Positions 7,635-17,311 of a stretch of 64,000 nt of DNA are shown here, in pieces. Source of the stretch: CAISIP01 sp038326025 (GTDB lineage: Bacteria > Pseudomonadota > Gammaproteobacteria > Burkholderiales > Burkholderiaceae_C). A program made the position numbers and the translations under genes. The number at the start of each line of letters is the position of its first letter. Within the stretch, counting starts at the first letter, position 1. The stretch lies in contig JBBQJP010000002.1 in the NCBI GenBank assembly GCA_038326025.1, forward strand, positions 1 to 64,000, read 5' to 3'. The notes beneath the pieces are model-generated. The model did no database searches and was not told the DNA's origin. It was given only the letters and a program-made list of their open reading frames with translations.

Positions 7635-8699
7635 TTACTGAACGACCTGTGCGAGCTCCCCGCGCGAATATTGGCCGGCAACATACTTCAGGCTGTTGCC
7701 CTTGATCTTGCTGCCCTGGCCTTCACAGCCGAACTGCGTGTAGCGCTGCTTGCAGATCTGCTTGGCTGCCTCACGGGCCGGCTTGAGCCAGTCGCGCGGG
7801 TCGAATTTCTCGGGATTCTCTGCCATGTACTTGCGAACCGCGCCGGTCATCGCCAAGCGCACGTCGGTGTCGATATTGATCTTGCGCACGCCGAACTGGA
7901 TCGCCTTCTGGATCTCTTCGACCGGTACGCCGTAGGTCTCCTTCATGTCGCCGCCGTACTGGCGGATGATGGCCAGCAACTCCTGCGGTACCGACGAGGA
8001 GCCATGCATGACCAGGTGGGTATTGGGCAGGCGCCGATGGATTTCCTTGATACGCTCGATCGCCAGGATGTCGCCGGTGGGCTTGCGTGTGAACTTGTAG
8101 GCACCATGGCTGGTGCCAATAGCGATGGCCAGCGCGTCGAGTTGGGTGCGGCGCACGAAGTCGGCCGCCTGCTCGGGGTCGGTCAGCAACTGCTCGCGCG
8201 TCATCGTCGATTCAGTGCCATGGCCATCTTCCTTGTCACCGCGCATGGTCTCGAGCGAGCCCAGGCAACCGAGTTCGCCTTCGACGGTGACGCCGGTGGC
8301 ATGCGCCATGTCCACCACCTTGCGCGTGACCTGCACGTTGTACTCATAGCTGGCGATGGTCTTGCCGTCGCCTTCGAGTGATCCGTCCATCATGACGGAG
8401 CTGAAGCCCAGGTCGATCGCGCCCTTGCAGACTTCGGGACTCTGACCGTGGTCCTGGTGCATGACCAGCGGAATATGGGGGTAGGACTCGATCGCGGCCG
8501 AGATCAGGTGTTTGATGAAGGCCTCGCCGGCATATTTGCGGGCGCCGGCGCTGGCTTGCAGGATCACCGGGGCACCGAGTTCGTCGGCAGCCGACATGAC
8601 GGCCTGCACCTGCTCCAGATTATTGACATTGAACGCTGGAATACCGTAGCCGTTGGTGGCCGCGTGGTCCAGCAATTCGCGCATCGAGACGAGTGCCAT
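7635..8699 (-). CDS. fba: Class II fructose-bisphosphate aldolase
   Basis: Zinc-dependent enzyme cleaving fructose-1,6-bisphosphate to GAP and DHAP, and reversing this in gluconeogenesis or the Calvin cycle. It is 354 residues from ATG 8699, which has a good AGGGAG Shine-Dalgarno sequence 8-9 bases upstream. Class II features are visible: HQDHGQSPEVC with the metal-binding histidine, DGSLEGDGKT, GELGCLGS, GTSHGAYKF and NIDTDVRLA. The length and sequence fit the subtype found in Burkholderiales and autotrophs. It lies between pyk and purC on the same strand. Confidence 0.95.
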   Translation of the reverse strand: MALVSMRELLDHAATNGYGIPAFNVNNLEQVQAVMSAADELGAPVILQASAGARKYAGEAFIKHLISAAIESYPHIPLVMHQDHGQSPEVCKGAIDLGFSSVMMDGSLEGDGKTIASYEYNVQVTRKVVDMAHATGVTVEGELGCLGSLETMRGDKEDGHGTESTMTREQLLTDPEQAADFVRRTQLDALAIAIGTSHGAYKFTRKPTGDILAIERIKEIHRRLPNTHLVMHGSSSVPQELLAIIRQYGGDMKETYGVPVEEIQKAIQFGVRKINIDTDVRLAMTGAVRKYMAENPEKFDPRDWLKPAREAAKQICKQRYTQFGCEGQGSKIKGNSLKYVAGQYSRGELAQVVQ

Positions 8700-8876
8700 G
8701 GCATAAACTCCCTGGTTGGATTGGAATGTCGCGCAGGCCGCCCTCATGAAATCGCGTGGTAACCGACCTGTAACTCGCCAAATTTTACCGCGCCCCGGCC
8801 CGCCGCCGGGCAGTTGATCGATACCGAAGTCCGCGCGTCAGAGTGTGCGCCACCTCCGGTGGTGATCCGCCAATCG

Positions 8877-10313
8877 TCAGGCGACCCGGCAAATCTTGAG
8901 CATATTGGTACCACCCGGCGCGCCCATGGGCTCGCCGCAAGTGATGGCGTAGACATCGCCACTTTGCACGATGTTGCGCGATTTCAAATGATTCTCGGCT
9001 TCCGCCAGCGCCGAGTCGCGGTCGATGTTGTGGTCCATCAACAAGGGACGCACGTTGCGGTACAGCGCCATCTTGCGTTGCGTCGCGACGCGCGGCGTGA
9101 GCGCATAGATCGGCACCTGGATCAGGTGACGGCTCATCCACAACGCGGTCGAGCCGCTGTCCGTCAGCGCCACAATGGCCTTGGCCCCCATGTGGTAGGC
9201 CGTGAACAGTGCGCCCATGGCGATGGACTGGTCGATGCGGCCGAAGGTCTTGCCCATGAAGTCGGCTTCAAAATTGGCGATTTCATGCGACTCGGCCGCA
9301 TGGCAGATCTTGGCCATCTCGACCACGGTCTCCAGCGGATATTTGCCGGCTGCGGTCTCGGCCGACAACATTACCGCGTCGGTACCGTCGAGCACCGCAT
9401 TGGCCACGTCGCTGACCTCGGCGCGGGTGGGCACCGGGTTGGTGATCATCGACTCCATCATCTGCGTGGCAGTGATCACGAACTTGTCGTGCTCTCGCGC
9501 GAGCTTGATCATGCGCTTTTGCAATGCCGGCACCGCCGCATTGCCCACTTCCACCGCGAGGTCGCCTCGCGCGACCATGATGCCGTCGCTGGCCAGCAAT
9601 ATTTCGAGCAAGCGGGGGATGGCCTCGGCGCGTTCGATCTTGGCGATCAAGCCGGGCCGATGGTCCATCTCTGCCGCGGCCACGTTGCACAACTGGCGCG
9701 CCATTTCCATGTCGGTCGCGTTCTTCGGAAAACTCACCGCCACATAGTCGGCCTTGAATCCCATCGCGGTGCGGATGTCGTCCATGTCCTTGGCCGTCAG
9801 CGCAGGCGCCGTGAGTCCGCCACCCATCTTGTTGATGCCCTTGTTGTTGGACAACTCGCCGCCGATCTTGACAATGGTGTGGACCTGATCGCCACGCACG
9901 GCTTCCACGTCGATGACGATCAGGCCGTCGTTGAGCAACAAGGTGTCGCCGGCCTTGACCTCGCGTGGCAGGGACTTGTAGTCCAGGCCGACCGCGTCCC
10001 CGTCACCCAGCTCGGTGCGCGTGGCATCGAGCACGAACTTGGCGCCCGCCTTGAGCATCACCTTGCCGTCGGCAAACTTGCCGACCCGAATCTTCGGGCC
10101 TTGCAGGTCGGCCATGATGGCGACCTCGCGTCCGGCGCGTTGTGCCGCCTCGCGCACCAATTGGGCCCGGTTGATATGGTCCTGCGCCGTGCCGTGACTG
10201 AAGTTCAGCCGTACCACGTTGACGCCGGCGCGGATCATCTGCTCGAGCAGGTCCGGATCACTCGAAGCGGGGCCCAGGGTTGCAACAATCTTGGTGGCGC
10301 GGCGCAAAACCAT
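8877..10313 (-). CDS. pyk: Pyruvate kinase
   Basis: Last enzyme of glycolysis: phosphoenolpyruvate plus ADP to pyruvate plus ATP. It is 478 residues from ATG 10313. Visible motifs are TKIVATLGPASSD at the N-terminus, RLNFSHG, the active-site segment LIAKIERAEA, MVARGDLAVEVG, and MLSAETAAGKYP. It follows pgk with a 115-bp gap that contains a GC-rich hairpin, and precedes fba by 177 bp. Domain order (A with inserted B, then C) is normal and nothing is truncated. Confidence 0.96.
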   Translation of the reverse strand: MVLRRATKIVATLGPASSDPDLLEQMIRAGVNVVRLNFSHGTAQDHINRAQLVREAAQRAGREVAIMADLQGPKIRVGKFADGKVMLKAGAKFVLDATRTELGDGDAVGLDYKSLPREVKAGDTLLLNDGLIVIDVEAVRGDQVHTIVKIGGELSNNKGINKMGGGLTAPALTAKDMDDIRTAMGFKADYVAVSFPKNATDMEMARQLCNVAAAEMDHRPGLIAKIERAEAIPRLLEILLASDGIMVARGDLAVEVGNAAVPALQKRMIKLAREHDKFVITATQMMESMITNPVPTRAEVSDVANAVLDGTDAVMLSAETAAGKYPLETVVEMAKICHAAESHEIANFEADFMGKTFGRIDQSIAMGALFTAYHMGAKAIVALTDSGSTALWMSRHLIQVPIYALTPRVATQRKMALYRNVRPLLMDHNIDRDSALAEAENHLKSRNIVQSGDVYAITCGEPMGAPGGTNMLKICRVA

Positions 10314-10379
10314 GGTGGTGTCTCCGTTTTTGATCCGGCCATTGTCACATCGAACGATTACCGAACGGTTTCACCTGGC

Positions 10380-10410
10380 GCCACGGCCACGGCGTTGCGC
10401 GGGCCGTGGC
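10380..10410 (-). terminator. GC-rich hairpin between pgk and pyk
   Basis: Perfect 9-bp arms (10380-10388 and 10402-10410) around a 13-base loop, just past the pgk stop on the transcribed strand. There is no T-run after it, so it is more likely an RNA-processing or stabilising stem, or a rho-assisted site, than a full intrinsic terminator. Confidence 0.35.
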
Positions 10411-10428
10411 AGCAGGGCTGCGCGCGGT

Positions 10429-11637
10429 TCAGCCTTTGGCGCGCTTGGCCAGTATTTCGAACGCCGGCAAGGTCTTGCCCTCGAGCACTTCAAGGAAAGC
10501 GCCGCCGCCAGTGGAGATGTAGTCGATGTCCTTGGTAATGCCGTATTTGGCGATGGCTGCCAGCGTATCGCCGCCACCGGCAATGGAGAACGCGTCACTC
10601 TCGGCGATGGCCTTGGCAATGCGCTTGGTGCCGGCCTCGAATGCCGCAAACTCGAACACACCCACCGGCCCGTTCCAGACGATGGTGCCCGCGCCTTCGA
10701 GTTGCTCGGCCAGTTGGCTGGCAGTCTGCGGGCCGATATCGAGGATCATGTCGTCGTCGGCCACGTCGTTGGCCGCTTTGACGGTGGCCTTGGCATCGGC
10801 CTTGAACTCCTTGGCCGTCACGACGTCAATCGGAATCGGCACCGCCGCGCCGCGCGCCGTCATGGCCAGAATCACGGCCTTGGCCGCCTCCAGCAAATCC
10901 GGCTCGGCCAGGCTCTTGCCAATCTTGAGCCCGGCGGCCAGCATGAAGGTGTTGGCAATGCCGCCGCCCACGATGAGCTGGTCCACGTTGTCCGCCAGGC
11001 TCTTGAGAATCGTCAGCTTGGTCGAGACCTTCGAGCCGGCCACGATGGCCACCAGCGGACGCTTGGGTGCCGTCAAGGCCTTGGTGATGGCGTCGATCTC
11101 CGCGGCCAGCAGCGGGCCGGCGCAGGCAATCGGCGCGAATTGCGCTATGCCGTAGGTGCTGGCTTCGGCCCGATGCGCGGTGCCGAAAGCGTCGTGTACA
11201 AAGATGTCGCACAGGTCGGCCATCTTGCGCGCCAGCGTCTCGTTGTTTTTCTTTTCTCCGACATTGAGGCGGCAGTTCTCCAGCATCACCACCTGACCGG
11301 GCTCCAGCGCCCGGCCATCCAGCAGGAATCCGCCGGTCCAGTCGGACACCAGCGGCACCGGCTCCTTGAGCAACTCGCTCAGGCGCGCGGCCACCGGCGC
11401 CAGCGAGTCTGCCGGCGTGAAACTGCCTTCTGAAGGACGACCCAGATGCGAGGTCACCATGACGGCGGCTCCCGCCTCAAGCGCCATACGGATACAGCCA
11501 ACCGACGCGCGGATGCGGGTGTCCTCCGTGATCTTTCCGTCGTCGTCCTGCGGCACATTGAGGTCAGCGCGGATGAACACCCGTTTGCCGGCCACTTCGC
11601 CGCGCGCACAAAGATCGGAGAACCGAATGAATTCCAT
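10429..11637 (-). CDS. pgk: Phosphoglycerate kinase
   Basis: Transfers phosphate from 1,3-bisphosphoglycerate to ADP in glycolysis, or the reverse in gluconeogenesis or CO2 fixation. It is 402 residues from ATG 11637, the standard bacterial length. Signatures are RVFIRADLNVPQ at the N-terminus, SHLGRPSEG, IVAGSKVSTKL, and near the C-terminus STGGGAFLEVLEGKTLP. A frame open further upstream adds residues with no family match. It heads the glycolytic run pgk-pyk-fba. The gap before it carries a TACAAT hexamer (11728-11733, minus strand) that could be its -10 element, though no good -35 is seen. Confidence 0.96.
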   Translation of the reverse strand: MEFIRFSDLCARGEVAGKRVFIRADLNVPQDDDGKITEDTRIRASVGCIRMALEAGAAVMVTSHLGRPSEGSFTPADSLAPVAARLSELLKEPVPLVSDWTGGFLLDGRALEPGQVVMLENCRLNVGEKKNNETLARKMADLCDIFVHDAFGTAHRAEASTYGIAQFAPIACAGPLLAAEIDAITKALTAPKRPLVAIVAGSKVSTKLTILKSLADNVDQLIVGGGIANTFMLAAGLKIGKSLAEPDLLEAAKAVILAMTARGAAVPIPIDVVTAKEFKADAKATVKAANDVADDDMILDIGPQTASQLAEQLEGAGTIVWNGPVGVFEFAAFEAGTKRIAKAIAESDAFSIAGGGDTLAAIAKYGITKDIDYISTGGGAFLEVLEGKTLPAFEILAKRAKG

Positions 11638-11930
11638 GACACCAAACTCCCGTTCAACCTGACCATTTGCAATCACTGCCCACACCGGTCTCCAGCGAGG
11701 CACCCAGTCTGATCAGTCCTGCGGCAAATTGTAGGCTTCAGCGGCAGCCGGCGAACCAGTCCAGGTCCTTGCGATCACAGACGGTCTGCACATCAGGCAA
11801 ACCCTGCGCCGCAAGGAGCAGGTGAGCAGGCGGCGGGCGGCGTCAGTTGCGCATGGCTCTGCCGTGCAGGTCCGCCCTGTGAAAATTGGCTGCAGGACCA
11901 GCGTGGCTGGCCGTGAGCCTTGGGCCTAGA
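11638..11930. other. Intergenic region between azlD and pgk
   Basis: About 290 bases with no supported gene, lying downstream of azlD and upstream of pgk, both on the minus strand. It should hold the pgk promoter. The only candidate I see is TACAAT on the minus strand at 11728-11733. Short open frames here lack ribosome-binding sites and familiar sequence. Confidence 0.6.
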
Positions 11931-12266
11931 TCACCAGCCCAGACCGATATGCAGCGGCATATAGACCGCCATGCCGGCCACGATGGTGAACAACACGTCC
12001 TTGCGCCAGAAGTAGACCGCCGCGCCGATGATGCCCGCATACAGACGCGCATCCTTCCAGGTGTCCATCAGCTGACCGTTGACCATGACCACCTCCGGCA
12101 CCACCACGGCCGCCAGCGCGGCAATCGGCGCGTACTGCAGACCCCGTTGCGCCCAGTGCGGCATGGTCCAGGTGCGATTGGAGAAAAGGAAGAAACCCCG
12201 TGCCAACACGGTGACCACGGTCAGACCGAGCACGATGATCACCGTATGCCAGTTGATGTCCATCAT
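11931..12266 (-). CDS. azlD: AzlD-family branched-chain amino acid export subunit
   Basis: Small partner of AzlC in a two-component amino acid exporter of the inner membrane. It is 111 residues with four hydrophobic segments (VIIVLGLTVVTVLARG; YAPIAALAAVVVPEVV; LYAGIIGAAVYF; LFTIVAGMAVYMPL). The APIAALAAVVVPE segment is typical of AzlD. The start overlaps the azlC stop by four bases, showing translational coupling. The true substrate (leucine/isoleucine or other amino acids) cannot be told from sequence. Confidence 0.88.
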   Translation of the reverse strand: MMDINWHTVIIVLGLTVVTVLARGFFLFSNRTWTMPHWAQRGLQYAPIAALAAVVVPEVVMVNGQLMDTWKDARLYAGIIGAAVYFWRKDVLFTIVAGMAVYMPLHIGLGW

Positions 12267-13000
12267 GATCCGGCAGCCTCAGGCACCGCTGGGCGCAGTT
12301 TTTCCATCGACATGCACAGGATCACGGCGGCGCCGATGGCCACGATGATGTTGAGCTTGAGCGGCAGGGCAAAGGCGGCCACGCCGACCAGACCGGCCAC
12401 GGCGGCCGACAACAGACGCAACCGGGTGGTCGCCAGCGAGCACAAAATGCCGATCAGGCACAGGATGCCGGCAAAACCCAGGCCCCAGCTTTGCGGCACG
12501 AAGTTGGCCAGTGCAATGCCCGCCAGACTCGACGCGACCCACGAGCCCCAGTTCATCAGATTGCTGCCGGCCAGATAGGCTTGCTGGGCCAGTCGCCCCG
12601 CATCGTCGCCCGACGGGTGCGGGTAACGGCGAACAAACCACACGTAACTGAGGTCCGCCGTGAAATACCCGCTCGTGACACGCTGCCAGGTGGGCAGGTG
12701 CGCCAGGTAATGGTGCAGGTGCAGGCTGAAGACGACGAACCGCAGATTGACACAAAAGCCGGTGGCCCAGATCACCCACAAGGGTGCGCCGGCCAGGATC
12801 AGCGGAATCGAGGCCAGTTGCGAACTACCCGCGAACACCAGCAAAGCCATCAGCAGCGACTCGAACAATCCGATGCCTGACTTCACCATGGCCACACCGG
12901 TCATCAGGCCCCAGGCCGCTATGCCAGGTGCCGGCCGCAGGAAGTCCCGGATGCCCACCTGAAACTCCGGATGCCGGTAGTTCTCGCGCAGGAAAAACAT
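12263..13000 (-). CDS. azlC: AzlC-family branched-chain amino acid exporter
   Basis: Large subunit of an AzlCD exporter, 245 residues with several membrane helices. Family features include GLMTGVAM, VFAGSSQLA, CVNLRFVVFSLHL and DLSYVWFVRRY. The start codon at 13000 shares one base with the fmt stop (TGATG), so it is translationally coupled to fmt; a longer upstream frame is only an overlap with fmt. Ordering after def and fmt puts this exporter in a protein-synthesis operon, which is probably chance packing. Confidence 0.9.
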   Translation of the reverse strand: MFFLRENYRHPEFQVGIRDFLRPAPGIAAWGLMTGVAMVKSGIGLFESLLMALLVFAGSSQLASIPLILAGAPLWVIWATGFCVNLRFVVFSLHLHHYLAHLPTWQRVTSGYFTADLSYVWFVRRYPHPSGDDAGRLAQQAYLAGSNLMNWGSWVASSLAGIALANFVPQSWGLGFAGILCLIGILCSLATTRLRLLSAAVAGLVGVAAFALPLKLNIIVAIGAAVILCMSMEKLRPAVPEAAGS

Positions 13001-14013
13001 CAGGCTGATCCCGCGACGGCACCGAGCCGCGTGCCCACAGGCAAGGGCAGGCCGCGCAGGAAGTCGCCGCAGCCCAGCCGTTTGCCACCAGCGCGTTGCA
13101 GCTCTTTCACGCACAAGGCGCCCTGGCCACAGGCGACCACGATACCGTCTGCATCGGCCGACAACACGGTGCCGGGCTGCACCTGCGCAGCCGATCGGGT
13201 TTCGACGGGCGCGGCACCCCACAGTTTGAGCAATTCATCACCCCAATTTGTCCATGCGCCGGGGGTCGGGTTGAAAGCCCGGATGCTGCAGTCGATCTGC
13301 ACAGCCGTGCGTTGCCAGTCGATCGCGGCGTCGGCTTTTTGCACCTTCTGCGCATAGGTGACACCGTCGGCATCCTGCACATGCGCTTGCAACGGTCCTC
13401 GTTTCGCATCCTCGAGCACCTGCACCAGCAGGTCGGCGCCGATGGCCGCCAGCCGGTCATGCAAGCGCCCGGTGGTATCCGCATCAGGGCCCTGATGGTG
13501 AATCGGAATACTCTGGCGACGCAAAACCGCGCCGGTGTCCAGGCCGGCATCCATCTGCATGATGCACACGCCGGTTTCCCGATCGCCGGCTTCGATCGCG
13601 CGGTGGATAGGTGCAGCCCCGCGCCAGCGGGGCAACAGCGAGGCATGGATGTTGAGGCAACCCAGACCCGCAGGTTTTCCGTCGCCCGCCTGCATGGCAT
13701 CGAGAACCCACTGCGGCAGGATCAGGCCGTAAGCCGCAACGACCATCACGTCAGCATTTGCTGCAAGAATAGTGCCCCGCGCGGCCGCGGCATCGTCGGC
13801 AAACCGTCCGTCCAGGCGCAGGCTGCGCGGCTGGCACACGGCGATGGACTGCTGCCGGGCATAGTCCTTGACCGGCGAGAGATGCAGCTTCATGCCACGT
13901 CCTGCCGGACGATCGGGCTGCGTGAGCACCAGCGCTACGTCGAACCCGGACGCGCAAAGGCGCCGCAACGCCACTGCTGCGAACTCCGGCGTACCGGCAA
14001 AAATCAGTCTCAA
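13000..14013 (-). CDS. fmt: Methionyl-tRNA formyltransferase
   Basis: Formylates initiator Met-tRNA using 10-formyl-tetrahydrofolate. It is 337 residues: an N-terminal formyltransferase fold starting MRLIFAGTPEFAA, the folate/active-site region with NIHASLLPRWRGAAPI, and a C-terminal OB-like tRNA domain. Its start overlaps the def stop by four bases, the classic def-fmt pair, in which Def later removes the formyl group. Its stop overlaps azlC. Confidence 0.96.
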   Translation of the reverse strand: MRLIFAGTPEFAAVALRRLCASGFDVALVLTQPDRPAGRGMKLHLSPVKDYARQQSIAVCQPRSLRLDGRFADDAAAARGTILAANADVMVVAAYGLILPQWVLDAMQAGDGKPAGLGCLNIHASLLPRWRGAAPIHRAIEAGDRETGVCIMQMDAGLDTGAVLRRQSIPIHHQGPDADTTGRLHDRLAAIGADLLVQVLEDAKRGPLQAHVQDADGVTYAQKVQKADAAIDWQRTAVQIDCSIRAFNPTPGAWTNWGDELLKLWGAAPVETRSAAQVQPGTVLSADADGIVVACGQGALCVKELQRAGGKRLGCGDFLRGLPLPVGTRLGAVAGSA

Positions 14014-14519
14014 TCGCGCTCCTCGCGTTGCAACTTGAGCATCTTGGTCTTGATGCGGTTGCGCTTGAGCGGCGACAGGTATTCGACAAAAACCTTGCCC
14101 ATCAGGTGGTCCATCTCGTGCTGGATACAGACAGCCAGCATGTCATGGGCCTCGACGGTATGGGTCTTGCCATCGAGGTCCAGCGCCTGGACCCGCACGG
14201 AATCGAAACGTTCGACACCGTCATATATGCCGGGTACCGACAGGCAGCCCTCTTCATTGACATGTTTCTCGGCGCTGCTCCAGACGATGGTCGGATTGAT
14301 CAGCACCACCGGCTGATCGCGCTCCTCCGAGATGTCGATCACAATGACACGTTCGTGCACATCCACCTGCGTCGCGGCCAGGCCGATGCCCTTGGCCTCG
14401 TACATGGTCTCGCGCATGTTGGCCACCAGCGTGCGGATACGTTCGTCGACCGATTGCACCGGTTTGGCCACCTTGTGCAGTTTGGGGTCGGGATAACAAA
14501 GAATGGGTAACAAAGCCAT
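14010..14519 (-). CDS. def: Peptide deformylase
   Basis: Removes the N-formyl group from nascent proteins. It is 169 residues with all three PDF motifs: GIGLAATQ (44-51), EGCLSVPG with metal ligand Cys92, and QHEMDHLMG with His134, Glu135 and His138. It is a type 1 enzyme of normal length. It starts a def-fmt-azlC-azlD run and diverges from the LysM protein gene across a 179-bp gap that must hold promoters for both. Confidence 0.97.
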   Translation of the reverse strand: MALLPILCYPDPKLHKVAKPVQSVDERIRTLVANMRETMYEAKGIGLAATQVDVHERVIVIDISEERDQPVVLINPTIVWSSAEKHVNEEGCLSVPGIYDGVERFDSVRVQALDLDGKTHTVEAHDMLAVCIQHEMDHLMGKVFVEYLSPLKRNRIKTKMLKLQREERD

Positions 14520-14698
14520 GGTTTCTCTTCAAAGATGTCGCTATTTTCGCTAATTTCACACCAGTGGGCATTAGTGCACGACAGAAAACGTTGCCCAATC
14601 AAGGACTTGAGCGCAAAATCGTGCGTGATTTATCAAGATTCTCCCGGCGCCACGACCCTATCGTCGCCAAGCCCCGCAAGCCGTCAGAGGCACCCACA

Positions 14699-15928
14699 AT
14701 GCAGCAAGCAATGACCCTGAAATTGTCGATCAAAACCAAAGTCGCATTGGCGCTAGTGACAAGCGCAGCCGCGGGATGGCTTCAGAGCCCGGCATTTGCG
14801 CAGAATTTCCCCATAACGTCCGATCAGAGGGCCACGGCAAACCAGGTCGCGCAGGCCGGCGTGCCGCTAAGCGAATTGGCAGCCAATGCGCCCGACAGCT
14901 ACCTGATCAAGTCGGGTGACACCTTGTGGGGCATTTCCGGCATGTTCCTGAAAAGCCCATGGCGCTGGCCGGAACTTTGGGGTATGAATCTCTCGGACAT
15001 CCGCAACCCGCACCTGATCTATCCAGGCCAGCGCCTTTTTCTCGAGCGCAAGGACGGCCGCGCCACCTTGCGCATGGCCGGCGCCAGCGGTACGGACCCT
15101 GCCCCCACCGAGACCATCAGGGTATCGCCCCGCACGCGTTATGAAGTGCTCGACAGCGGCCCGCTGCCGGTGCTCAAGTCCAGCGCCATCGAACCCTTCC
15201 TGGCCGAGCCGATCGTGGTCGACGAAGCCGGCCTGAGCAATGCGCCGCGCATCGTGGCGGCCCTGGACGGTCGCGTCCTGCTGACCCGCGGCGACCGCGC
15301 CTACGCGCGTGGTCAAAACGGCAATCCGTTACTGGACTCACCTGGCAAGCAGCAGGAGTTTAGGATCTTCCGTGACGCCACCCCTTTGAAGGATCCGGGA
15401 ACCGGCGAGATACTGGGTTACGAGGCGCAATATGTTGGCAAGGCCTTGCTGGCGCGCAGTGAGTCGACCAGCAGCGTCGAAGGCAAAAACGGCAAGACGA
15501 CCAATGAGATTACGCCCGCCACAATCGACATCGTCGCGGCCAAGGAAGAAATGCGCGTGGGCGACCGCCTGTTGCCCGAGCCGCCACGCGAATTGATCAG
15601 CTACGCGCCCAAGGCTCCCGCAAACGACGTGCGCGGCAGGATCGTCTCGGTTTACGGAAGCGCCGTCGTGAATGCTGCGCAGAACCAGGTGGTGGCCGTC
15701 AATCTGGGCACCCGTGACGGCATGGCCCCAGGCCATGTCATGGCAATCATGCGCGATGGCGAGCGCGTCGTCGACAAGACCGACAGCAACCGCCCGATGC
15801 TCAAGTTGCCCGACGAGCGCAACGGCCTGTTGATGGTGTTCCGCACCTTCGACCGCGTGTCGTACGCGCTGGTGCTCGAGATCACCTCGCCGGTACGGGT
15901 TGGCGACCGCCTGATCAGCCCGAACTGA
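14699..15928 (+). CDS. LysM peptidoglycan-binding domain protein
   Basis: Exported protein of 409 residues. A signal peptide (about 1-34, ending AFA before QN) is followed by a LysM domain at about 68-115, with SGDTLWGISG and the ending NPHLIYPGQRLFL. The long C-terminal part (about 130-409) has no domain I can name. LysM binds glycan chains, so the protein probably works at the cell wall. The gene's place upstream of dprA and divergent from def is typical of Betaproteobacteria. I use ATG 14699; ATG 14711 would shorten the n-region. Confidence 0.88.
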   Translation: MQQAMTLKLSIKTKVALALVTSAAAGWLQSPAFAQNFPITSDQRATANQVAQAGVPLSELAANAPDSYLIKSGDTLWGISGMFLKSPWRWPELWGMNLSDIRNPHLIYPGQRLFLERKDGRATLRMAGASGTDPAPTETIRVSPRTRYEVLDSGPLPVLKSSAIEPFLAEPIVVDEAGLSNAPRIVAALDGRVLLTRGDRAYARGQNGNPLLDSPGKQQEFRIFRDATPLKDPGTGEILGYEAQYVGKALLARSESTSSVEGKNGKTTNEITPATIDIVAAKEEMRVGDRLLPEPPRELISYAPKAPANDVRGRIVSVYGSAVVNAAQNQVVAVNLGTRDGMAPGHVMAIMRDGERVVDKTDSNRPMLKLPDERNGLLMVFRTFDRVSYALVLEITSPVRVGDRLISPN

Positions 15929-16050
15929 GGCACGGGCCGGACGCGACGCCGTGGCGGACGTGTTGCCAATGATGGCCTGACGCCATGCCGCTGATCCAAG
16001 GCCTGGCGTTACGCCGGCAATTTGCCTGAGCGCAAGCCCGGCTCCCAGTC

Positions 16051-17238
16051 ATGGACCGAACCGAGCTCGCATCCTGGCTGCGCCTGTCGCTCACGCCGGG
16101 CGTGGGCAACGAGACGGCGCGCAAGTTGTTGGCCAGTTTCGGATTGCCGGAGGCTGTATTTGCACAATCCGCATCTGCGTTGCGTCAGGTCGTCAGCGAG
16201 CGAACGGCCCAGTCACTGTCCCATTCGCCCGACGGTTTTGATACCCAGCTGCAGGCAACCTGGGACTGGTTGCAAAACAGCGCAGGCGACAAGGCACCGG
16301 ACAGCAGCAAAGCCATATTGACACTGGCCGATCCGCGTTACCCGCCGGCGCTGCTGGCGACCGAGGATCCGCCATTGATGTTGTATCTGCAAGGCGCCAC
16401 GGCGGTACTTGCGCGGGCCGATCGACCGCTGACGCTCGAGCTCGGCATCGCCGTGGTCGGCAGCCGCAACCCTACGCCCCAAGGCGTGACCAATGCCCGG
16501 CAATTCGCACAGGCCTTGGCCGGGAGCGGCCTTTGCATCGTTTCCGGACTGGCGCTGGGCATTGACGGGGCCGCCCATGAGGGCGCACTCGAAGGTGGCG
16601 CTGCGGCGCACGACCGCCTCGTGACGATTGCTGTCGTGGGCACGGGATTGGATCGGGTTTATCCGCGCCGCCATCTGGATCTGGCCCGGCGTATCGCCGC
16701 GCGCGGGATGCTGATCAGTGAGTACCCGATCGGTACGCCGCCACTGGCAACCAATTTCCCGCGCCGCAACCGGATCATTGCCGCCTTGTCGCAAGGTACG
16801 CTGGTGATCGAGGCGGCACTGAAGTCCGGTTCCCTGATCACCGCCCGGTTGGCCGTCGAACAGGGCAAGGAAGTGTTCGCCATTCCCGGCTCGATCCACT
16901 CACCCCAATCACGCGGCTGCCACGCATTGATCCGCCAGGGCGCCAAGCTCGTGGAGTCCGCACAGGACGTGCTCGAAGAACTTCGGTGGGTGCCGGCAAC
17001 CAGTCCGCAAGTCGCCACGCCCGATGAGGCCTCGGCAGACACTGCCGCAGACATGGCGGAGCCGGCCCGGGCAGGTTTGCTGAAGGCGCTGGGCTTCGAC
17101 CCGGTCAGCCTGGATGTGTTGCAGGCCCGCACCGGACTGGCCACACCCGAGTTGCAGGCGCAACTGATGACCCTGGAACTGGCCGGCGAGCTGGGCCGCC
17201 TGCCCGGCGGACTGTTCCAGCGTATCGCCCACACCTGA
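16051..17238 (+). CDS. dprA: DNA-processing protein DprA (Smf)
   Basis: Loads RecA on incoming single-stranded DNA during natural transformation and protects it. It is 395 residues: an N-terminal helix-hairpin-helix/SAM-like part (1-60), a Rossmann-like core with VVGSRNPTPQG, SGLALGIDGAAHEGAL, GTGLDRVYP, FPRRNRIIAALS and EAALKSGSLITA, and a C-terminal winged-helix domain (about 335-395). All core motifs are intact. It lies between the LysM gene and smg on one strand. Confidence 0.95.
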   Translation: MDRTELASWLRLSLTPGVGNETARKLLASFGLPEAVFAQSASALRQVVSERTAQSLSHSPDGFDTQLQATWDWLQNSAGDKAPDSSKAILTLADPRYPPALLATEDPPLMLYLQGATAVLARADRPLTLELGIAVVGSRNPTPQGVTNARQFAQALAGSGLCIVSGLALGIDGAAHEGALEGGAAAHDRLVTIAVVGTGLDRVYPRRHLDLARRIAARGMLISEYPIGTPPLATNFPRRNRIIAALSQGTLVIEAALKSGSLITARLAVEQGKEVFAIPGSIHSPQSRGCHALIRQGAKLVESAQDVLEELRWVPATSPQVATPDEASADTAADMAEPARAGLLKALGFDPVSLDVLQARTGLATPELQAQLMTLELAGELGRLPGGLFQRIAHT

Positions 17239-17311
17239 ACGGATCACGACATATTGGGTCGCCTGCGGGCGCCGGAAATCGGCCGCCGGATTTCTGCGCT
17301 ATATTGAGGTC

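Noticed and set aside
8850..8862. Short hairpin CCACC-TCC-GGTGG between pyk and fba
   Set aside because: The stem is only five base pairs with a three-base loop and no T-run. It is too weak to call a terminator in a GC-rich genome.
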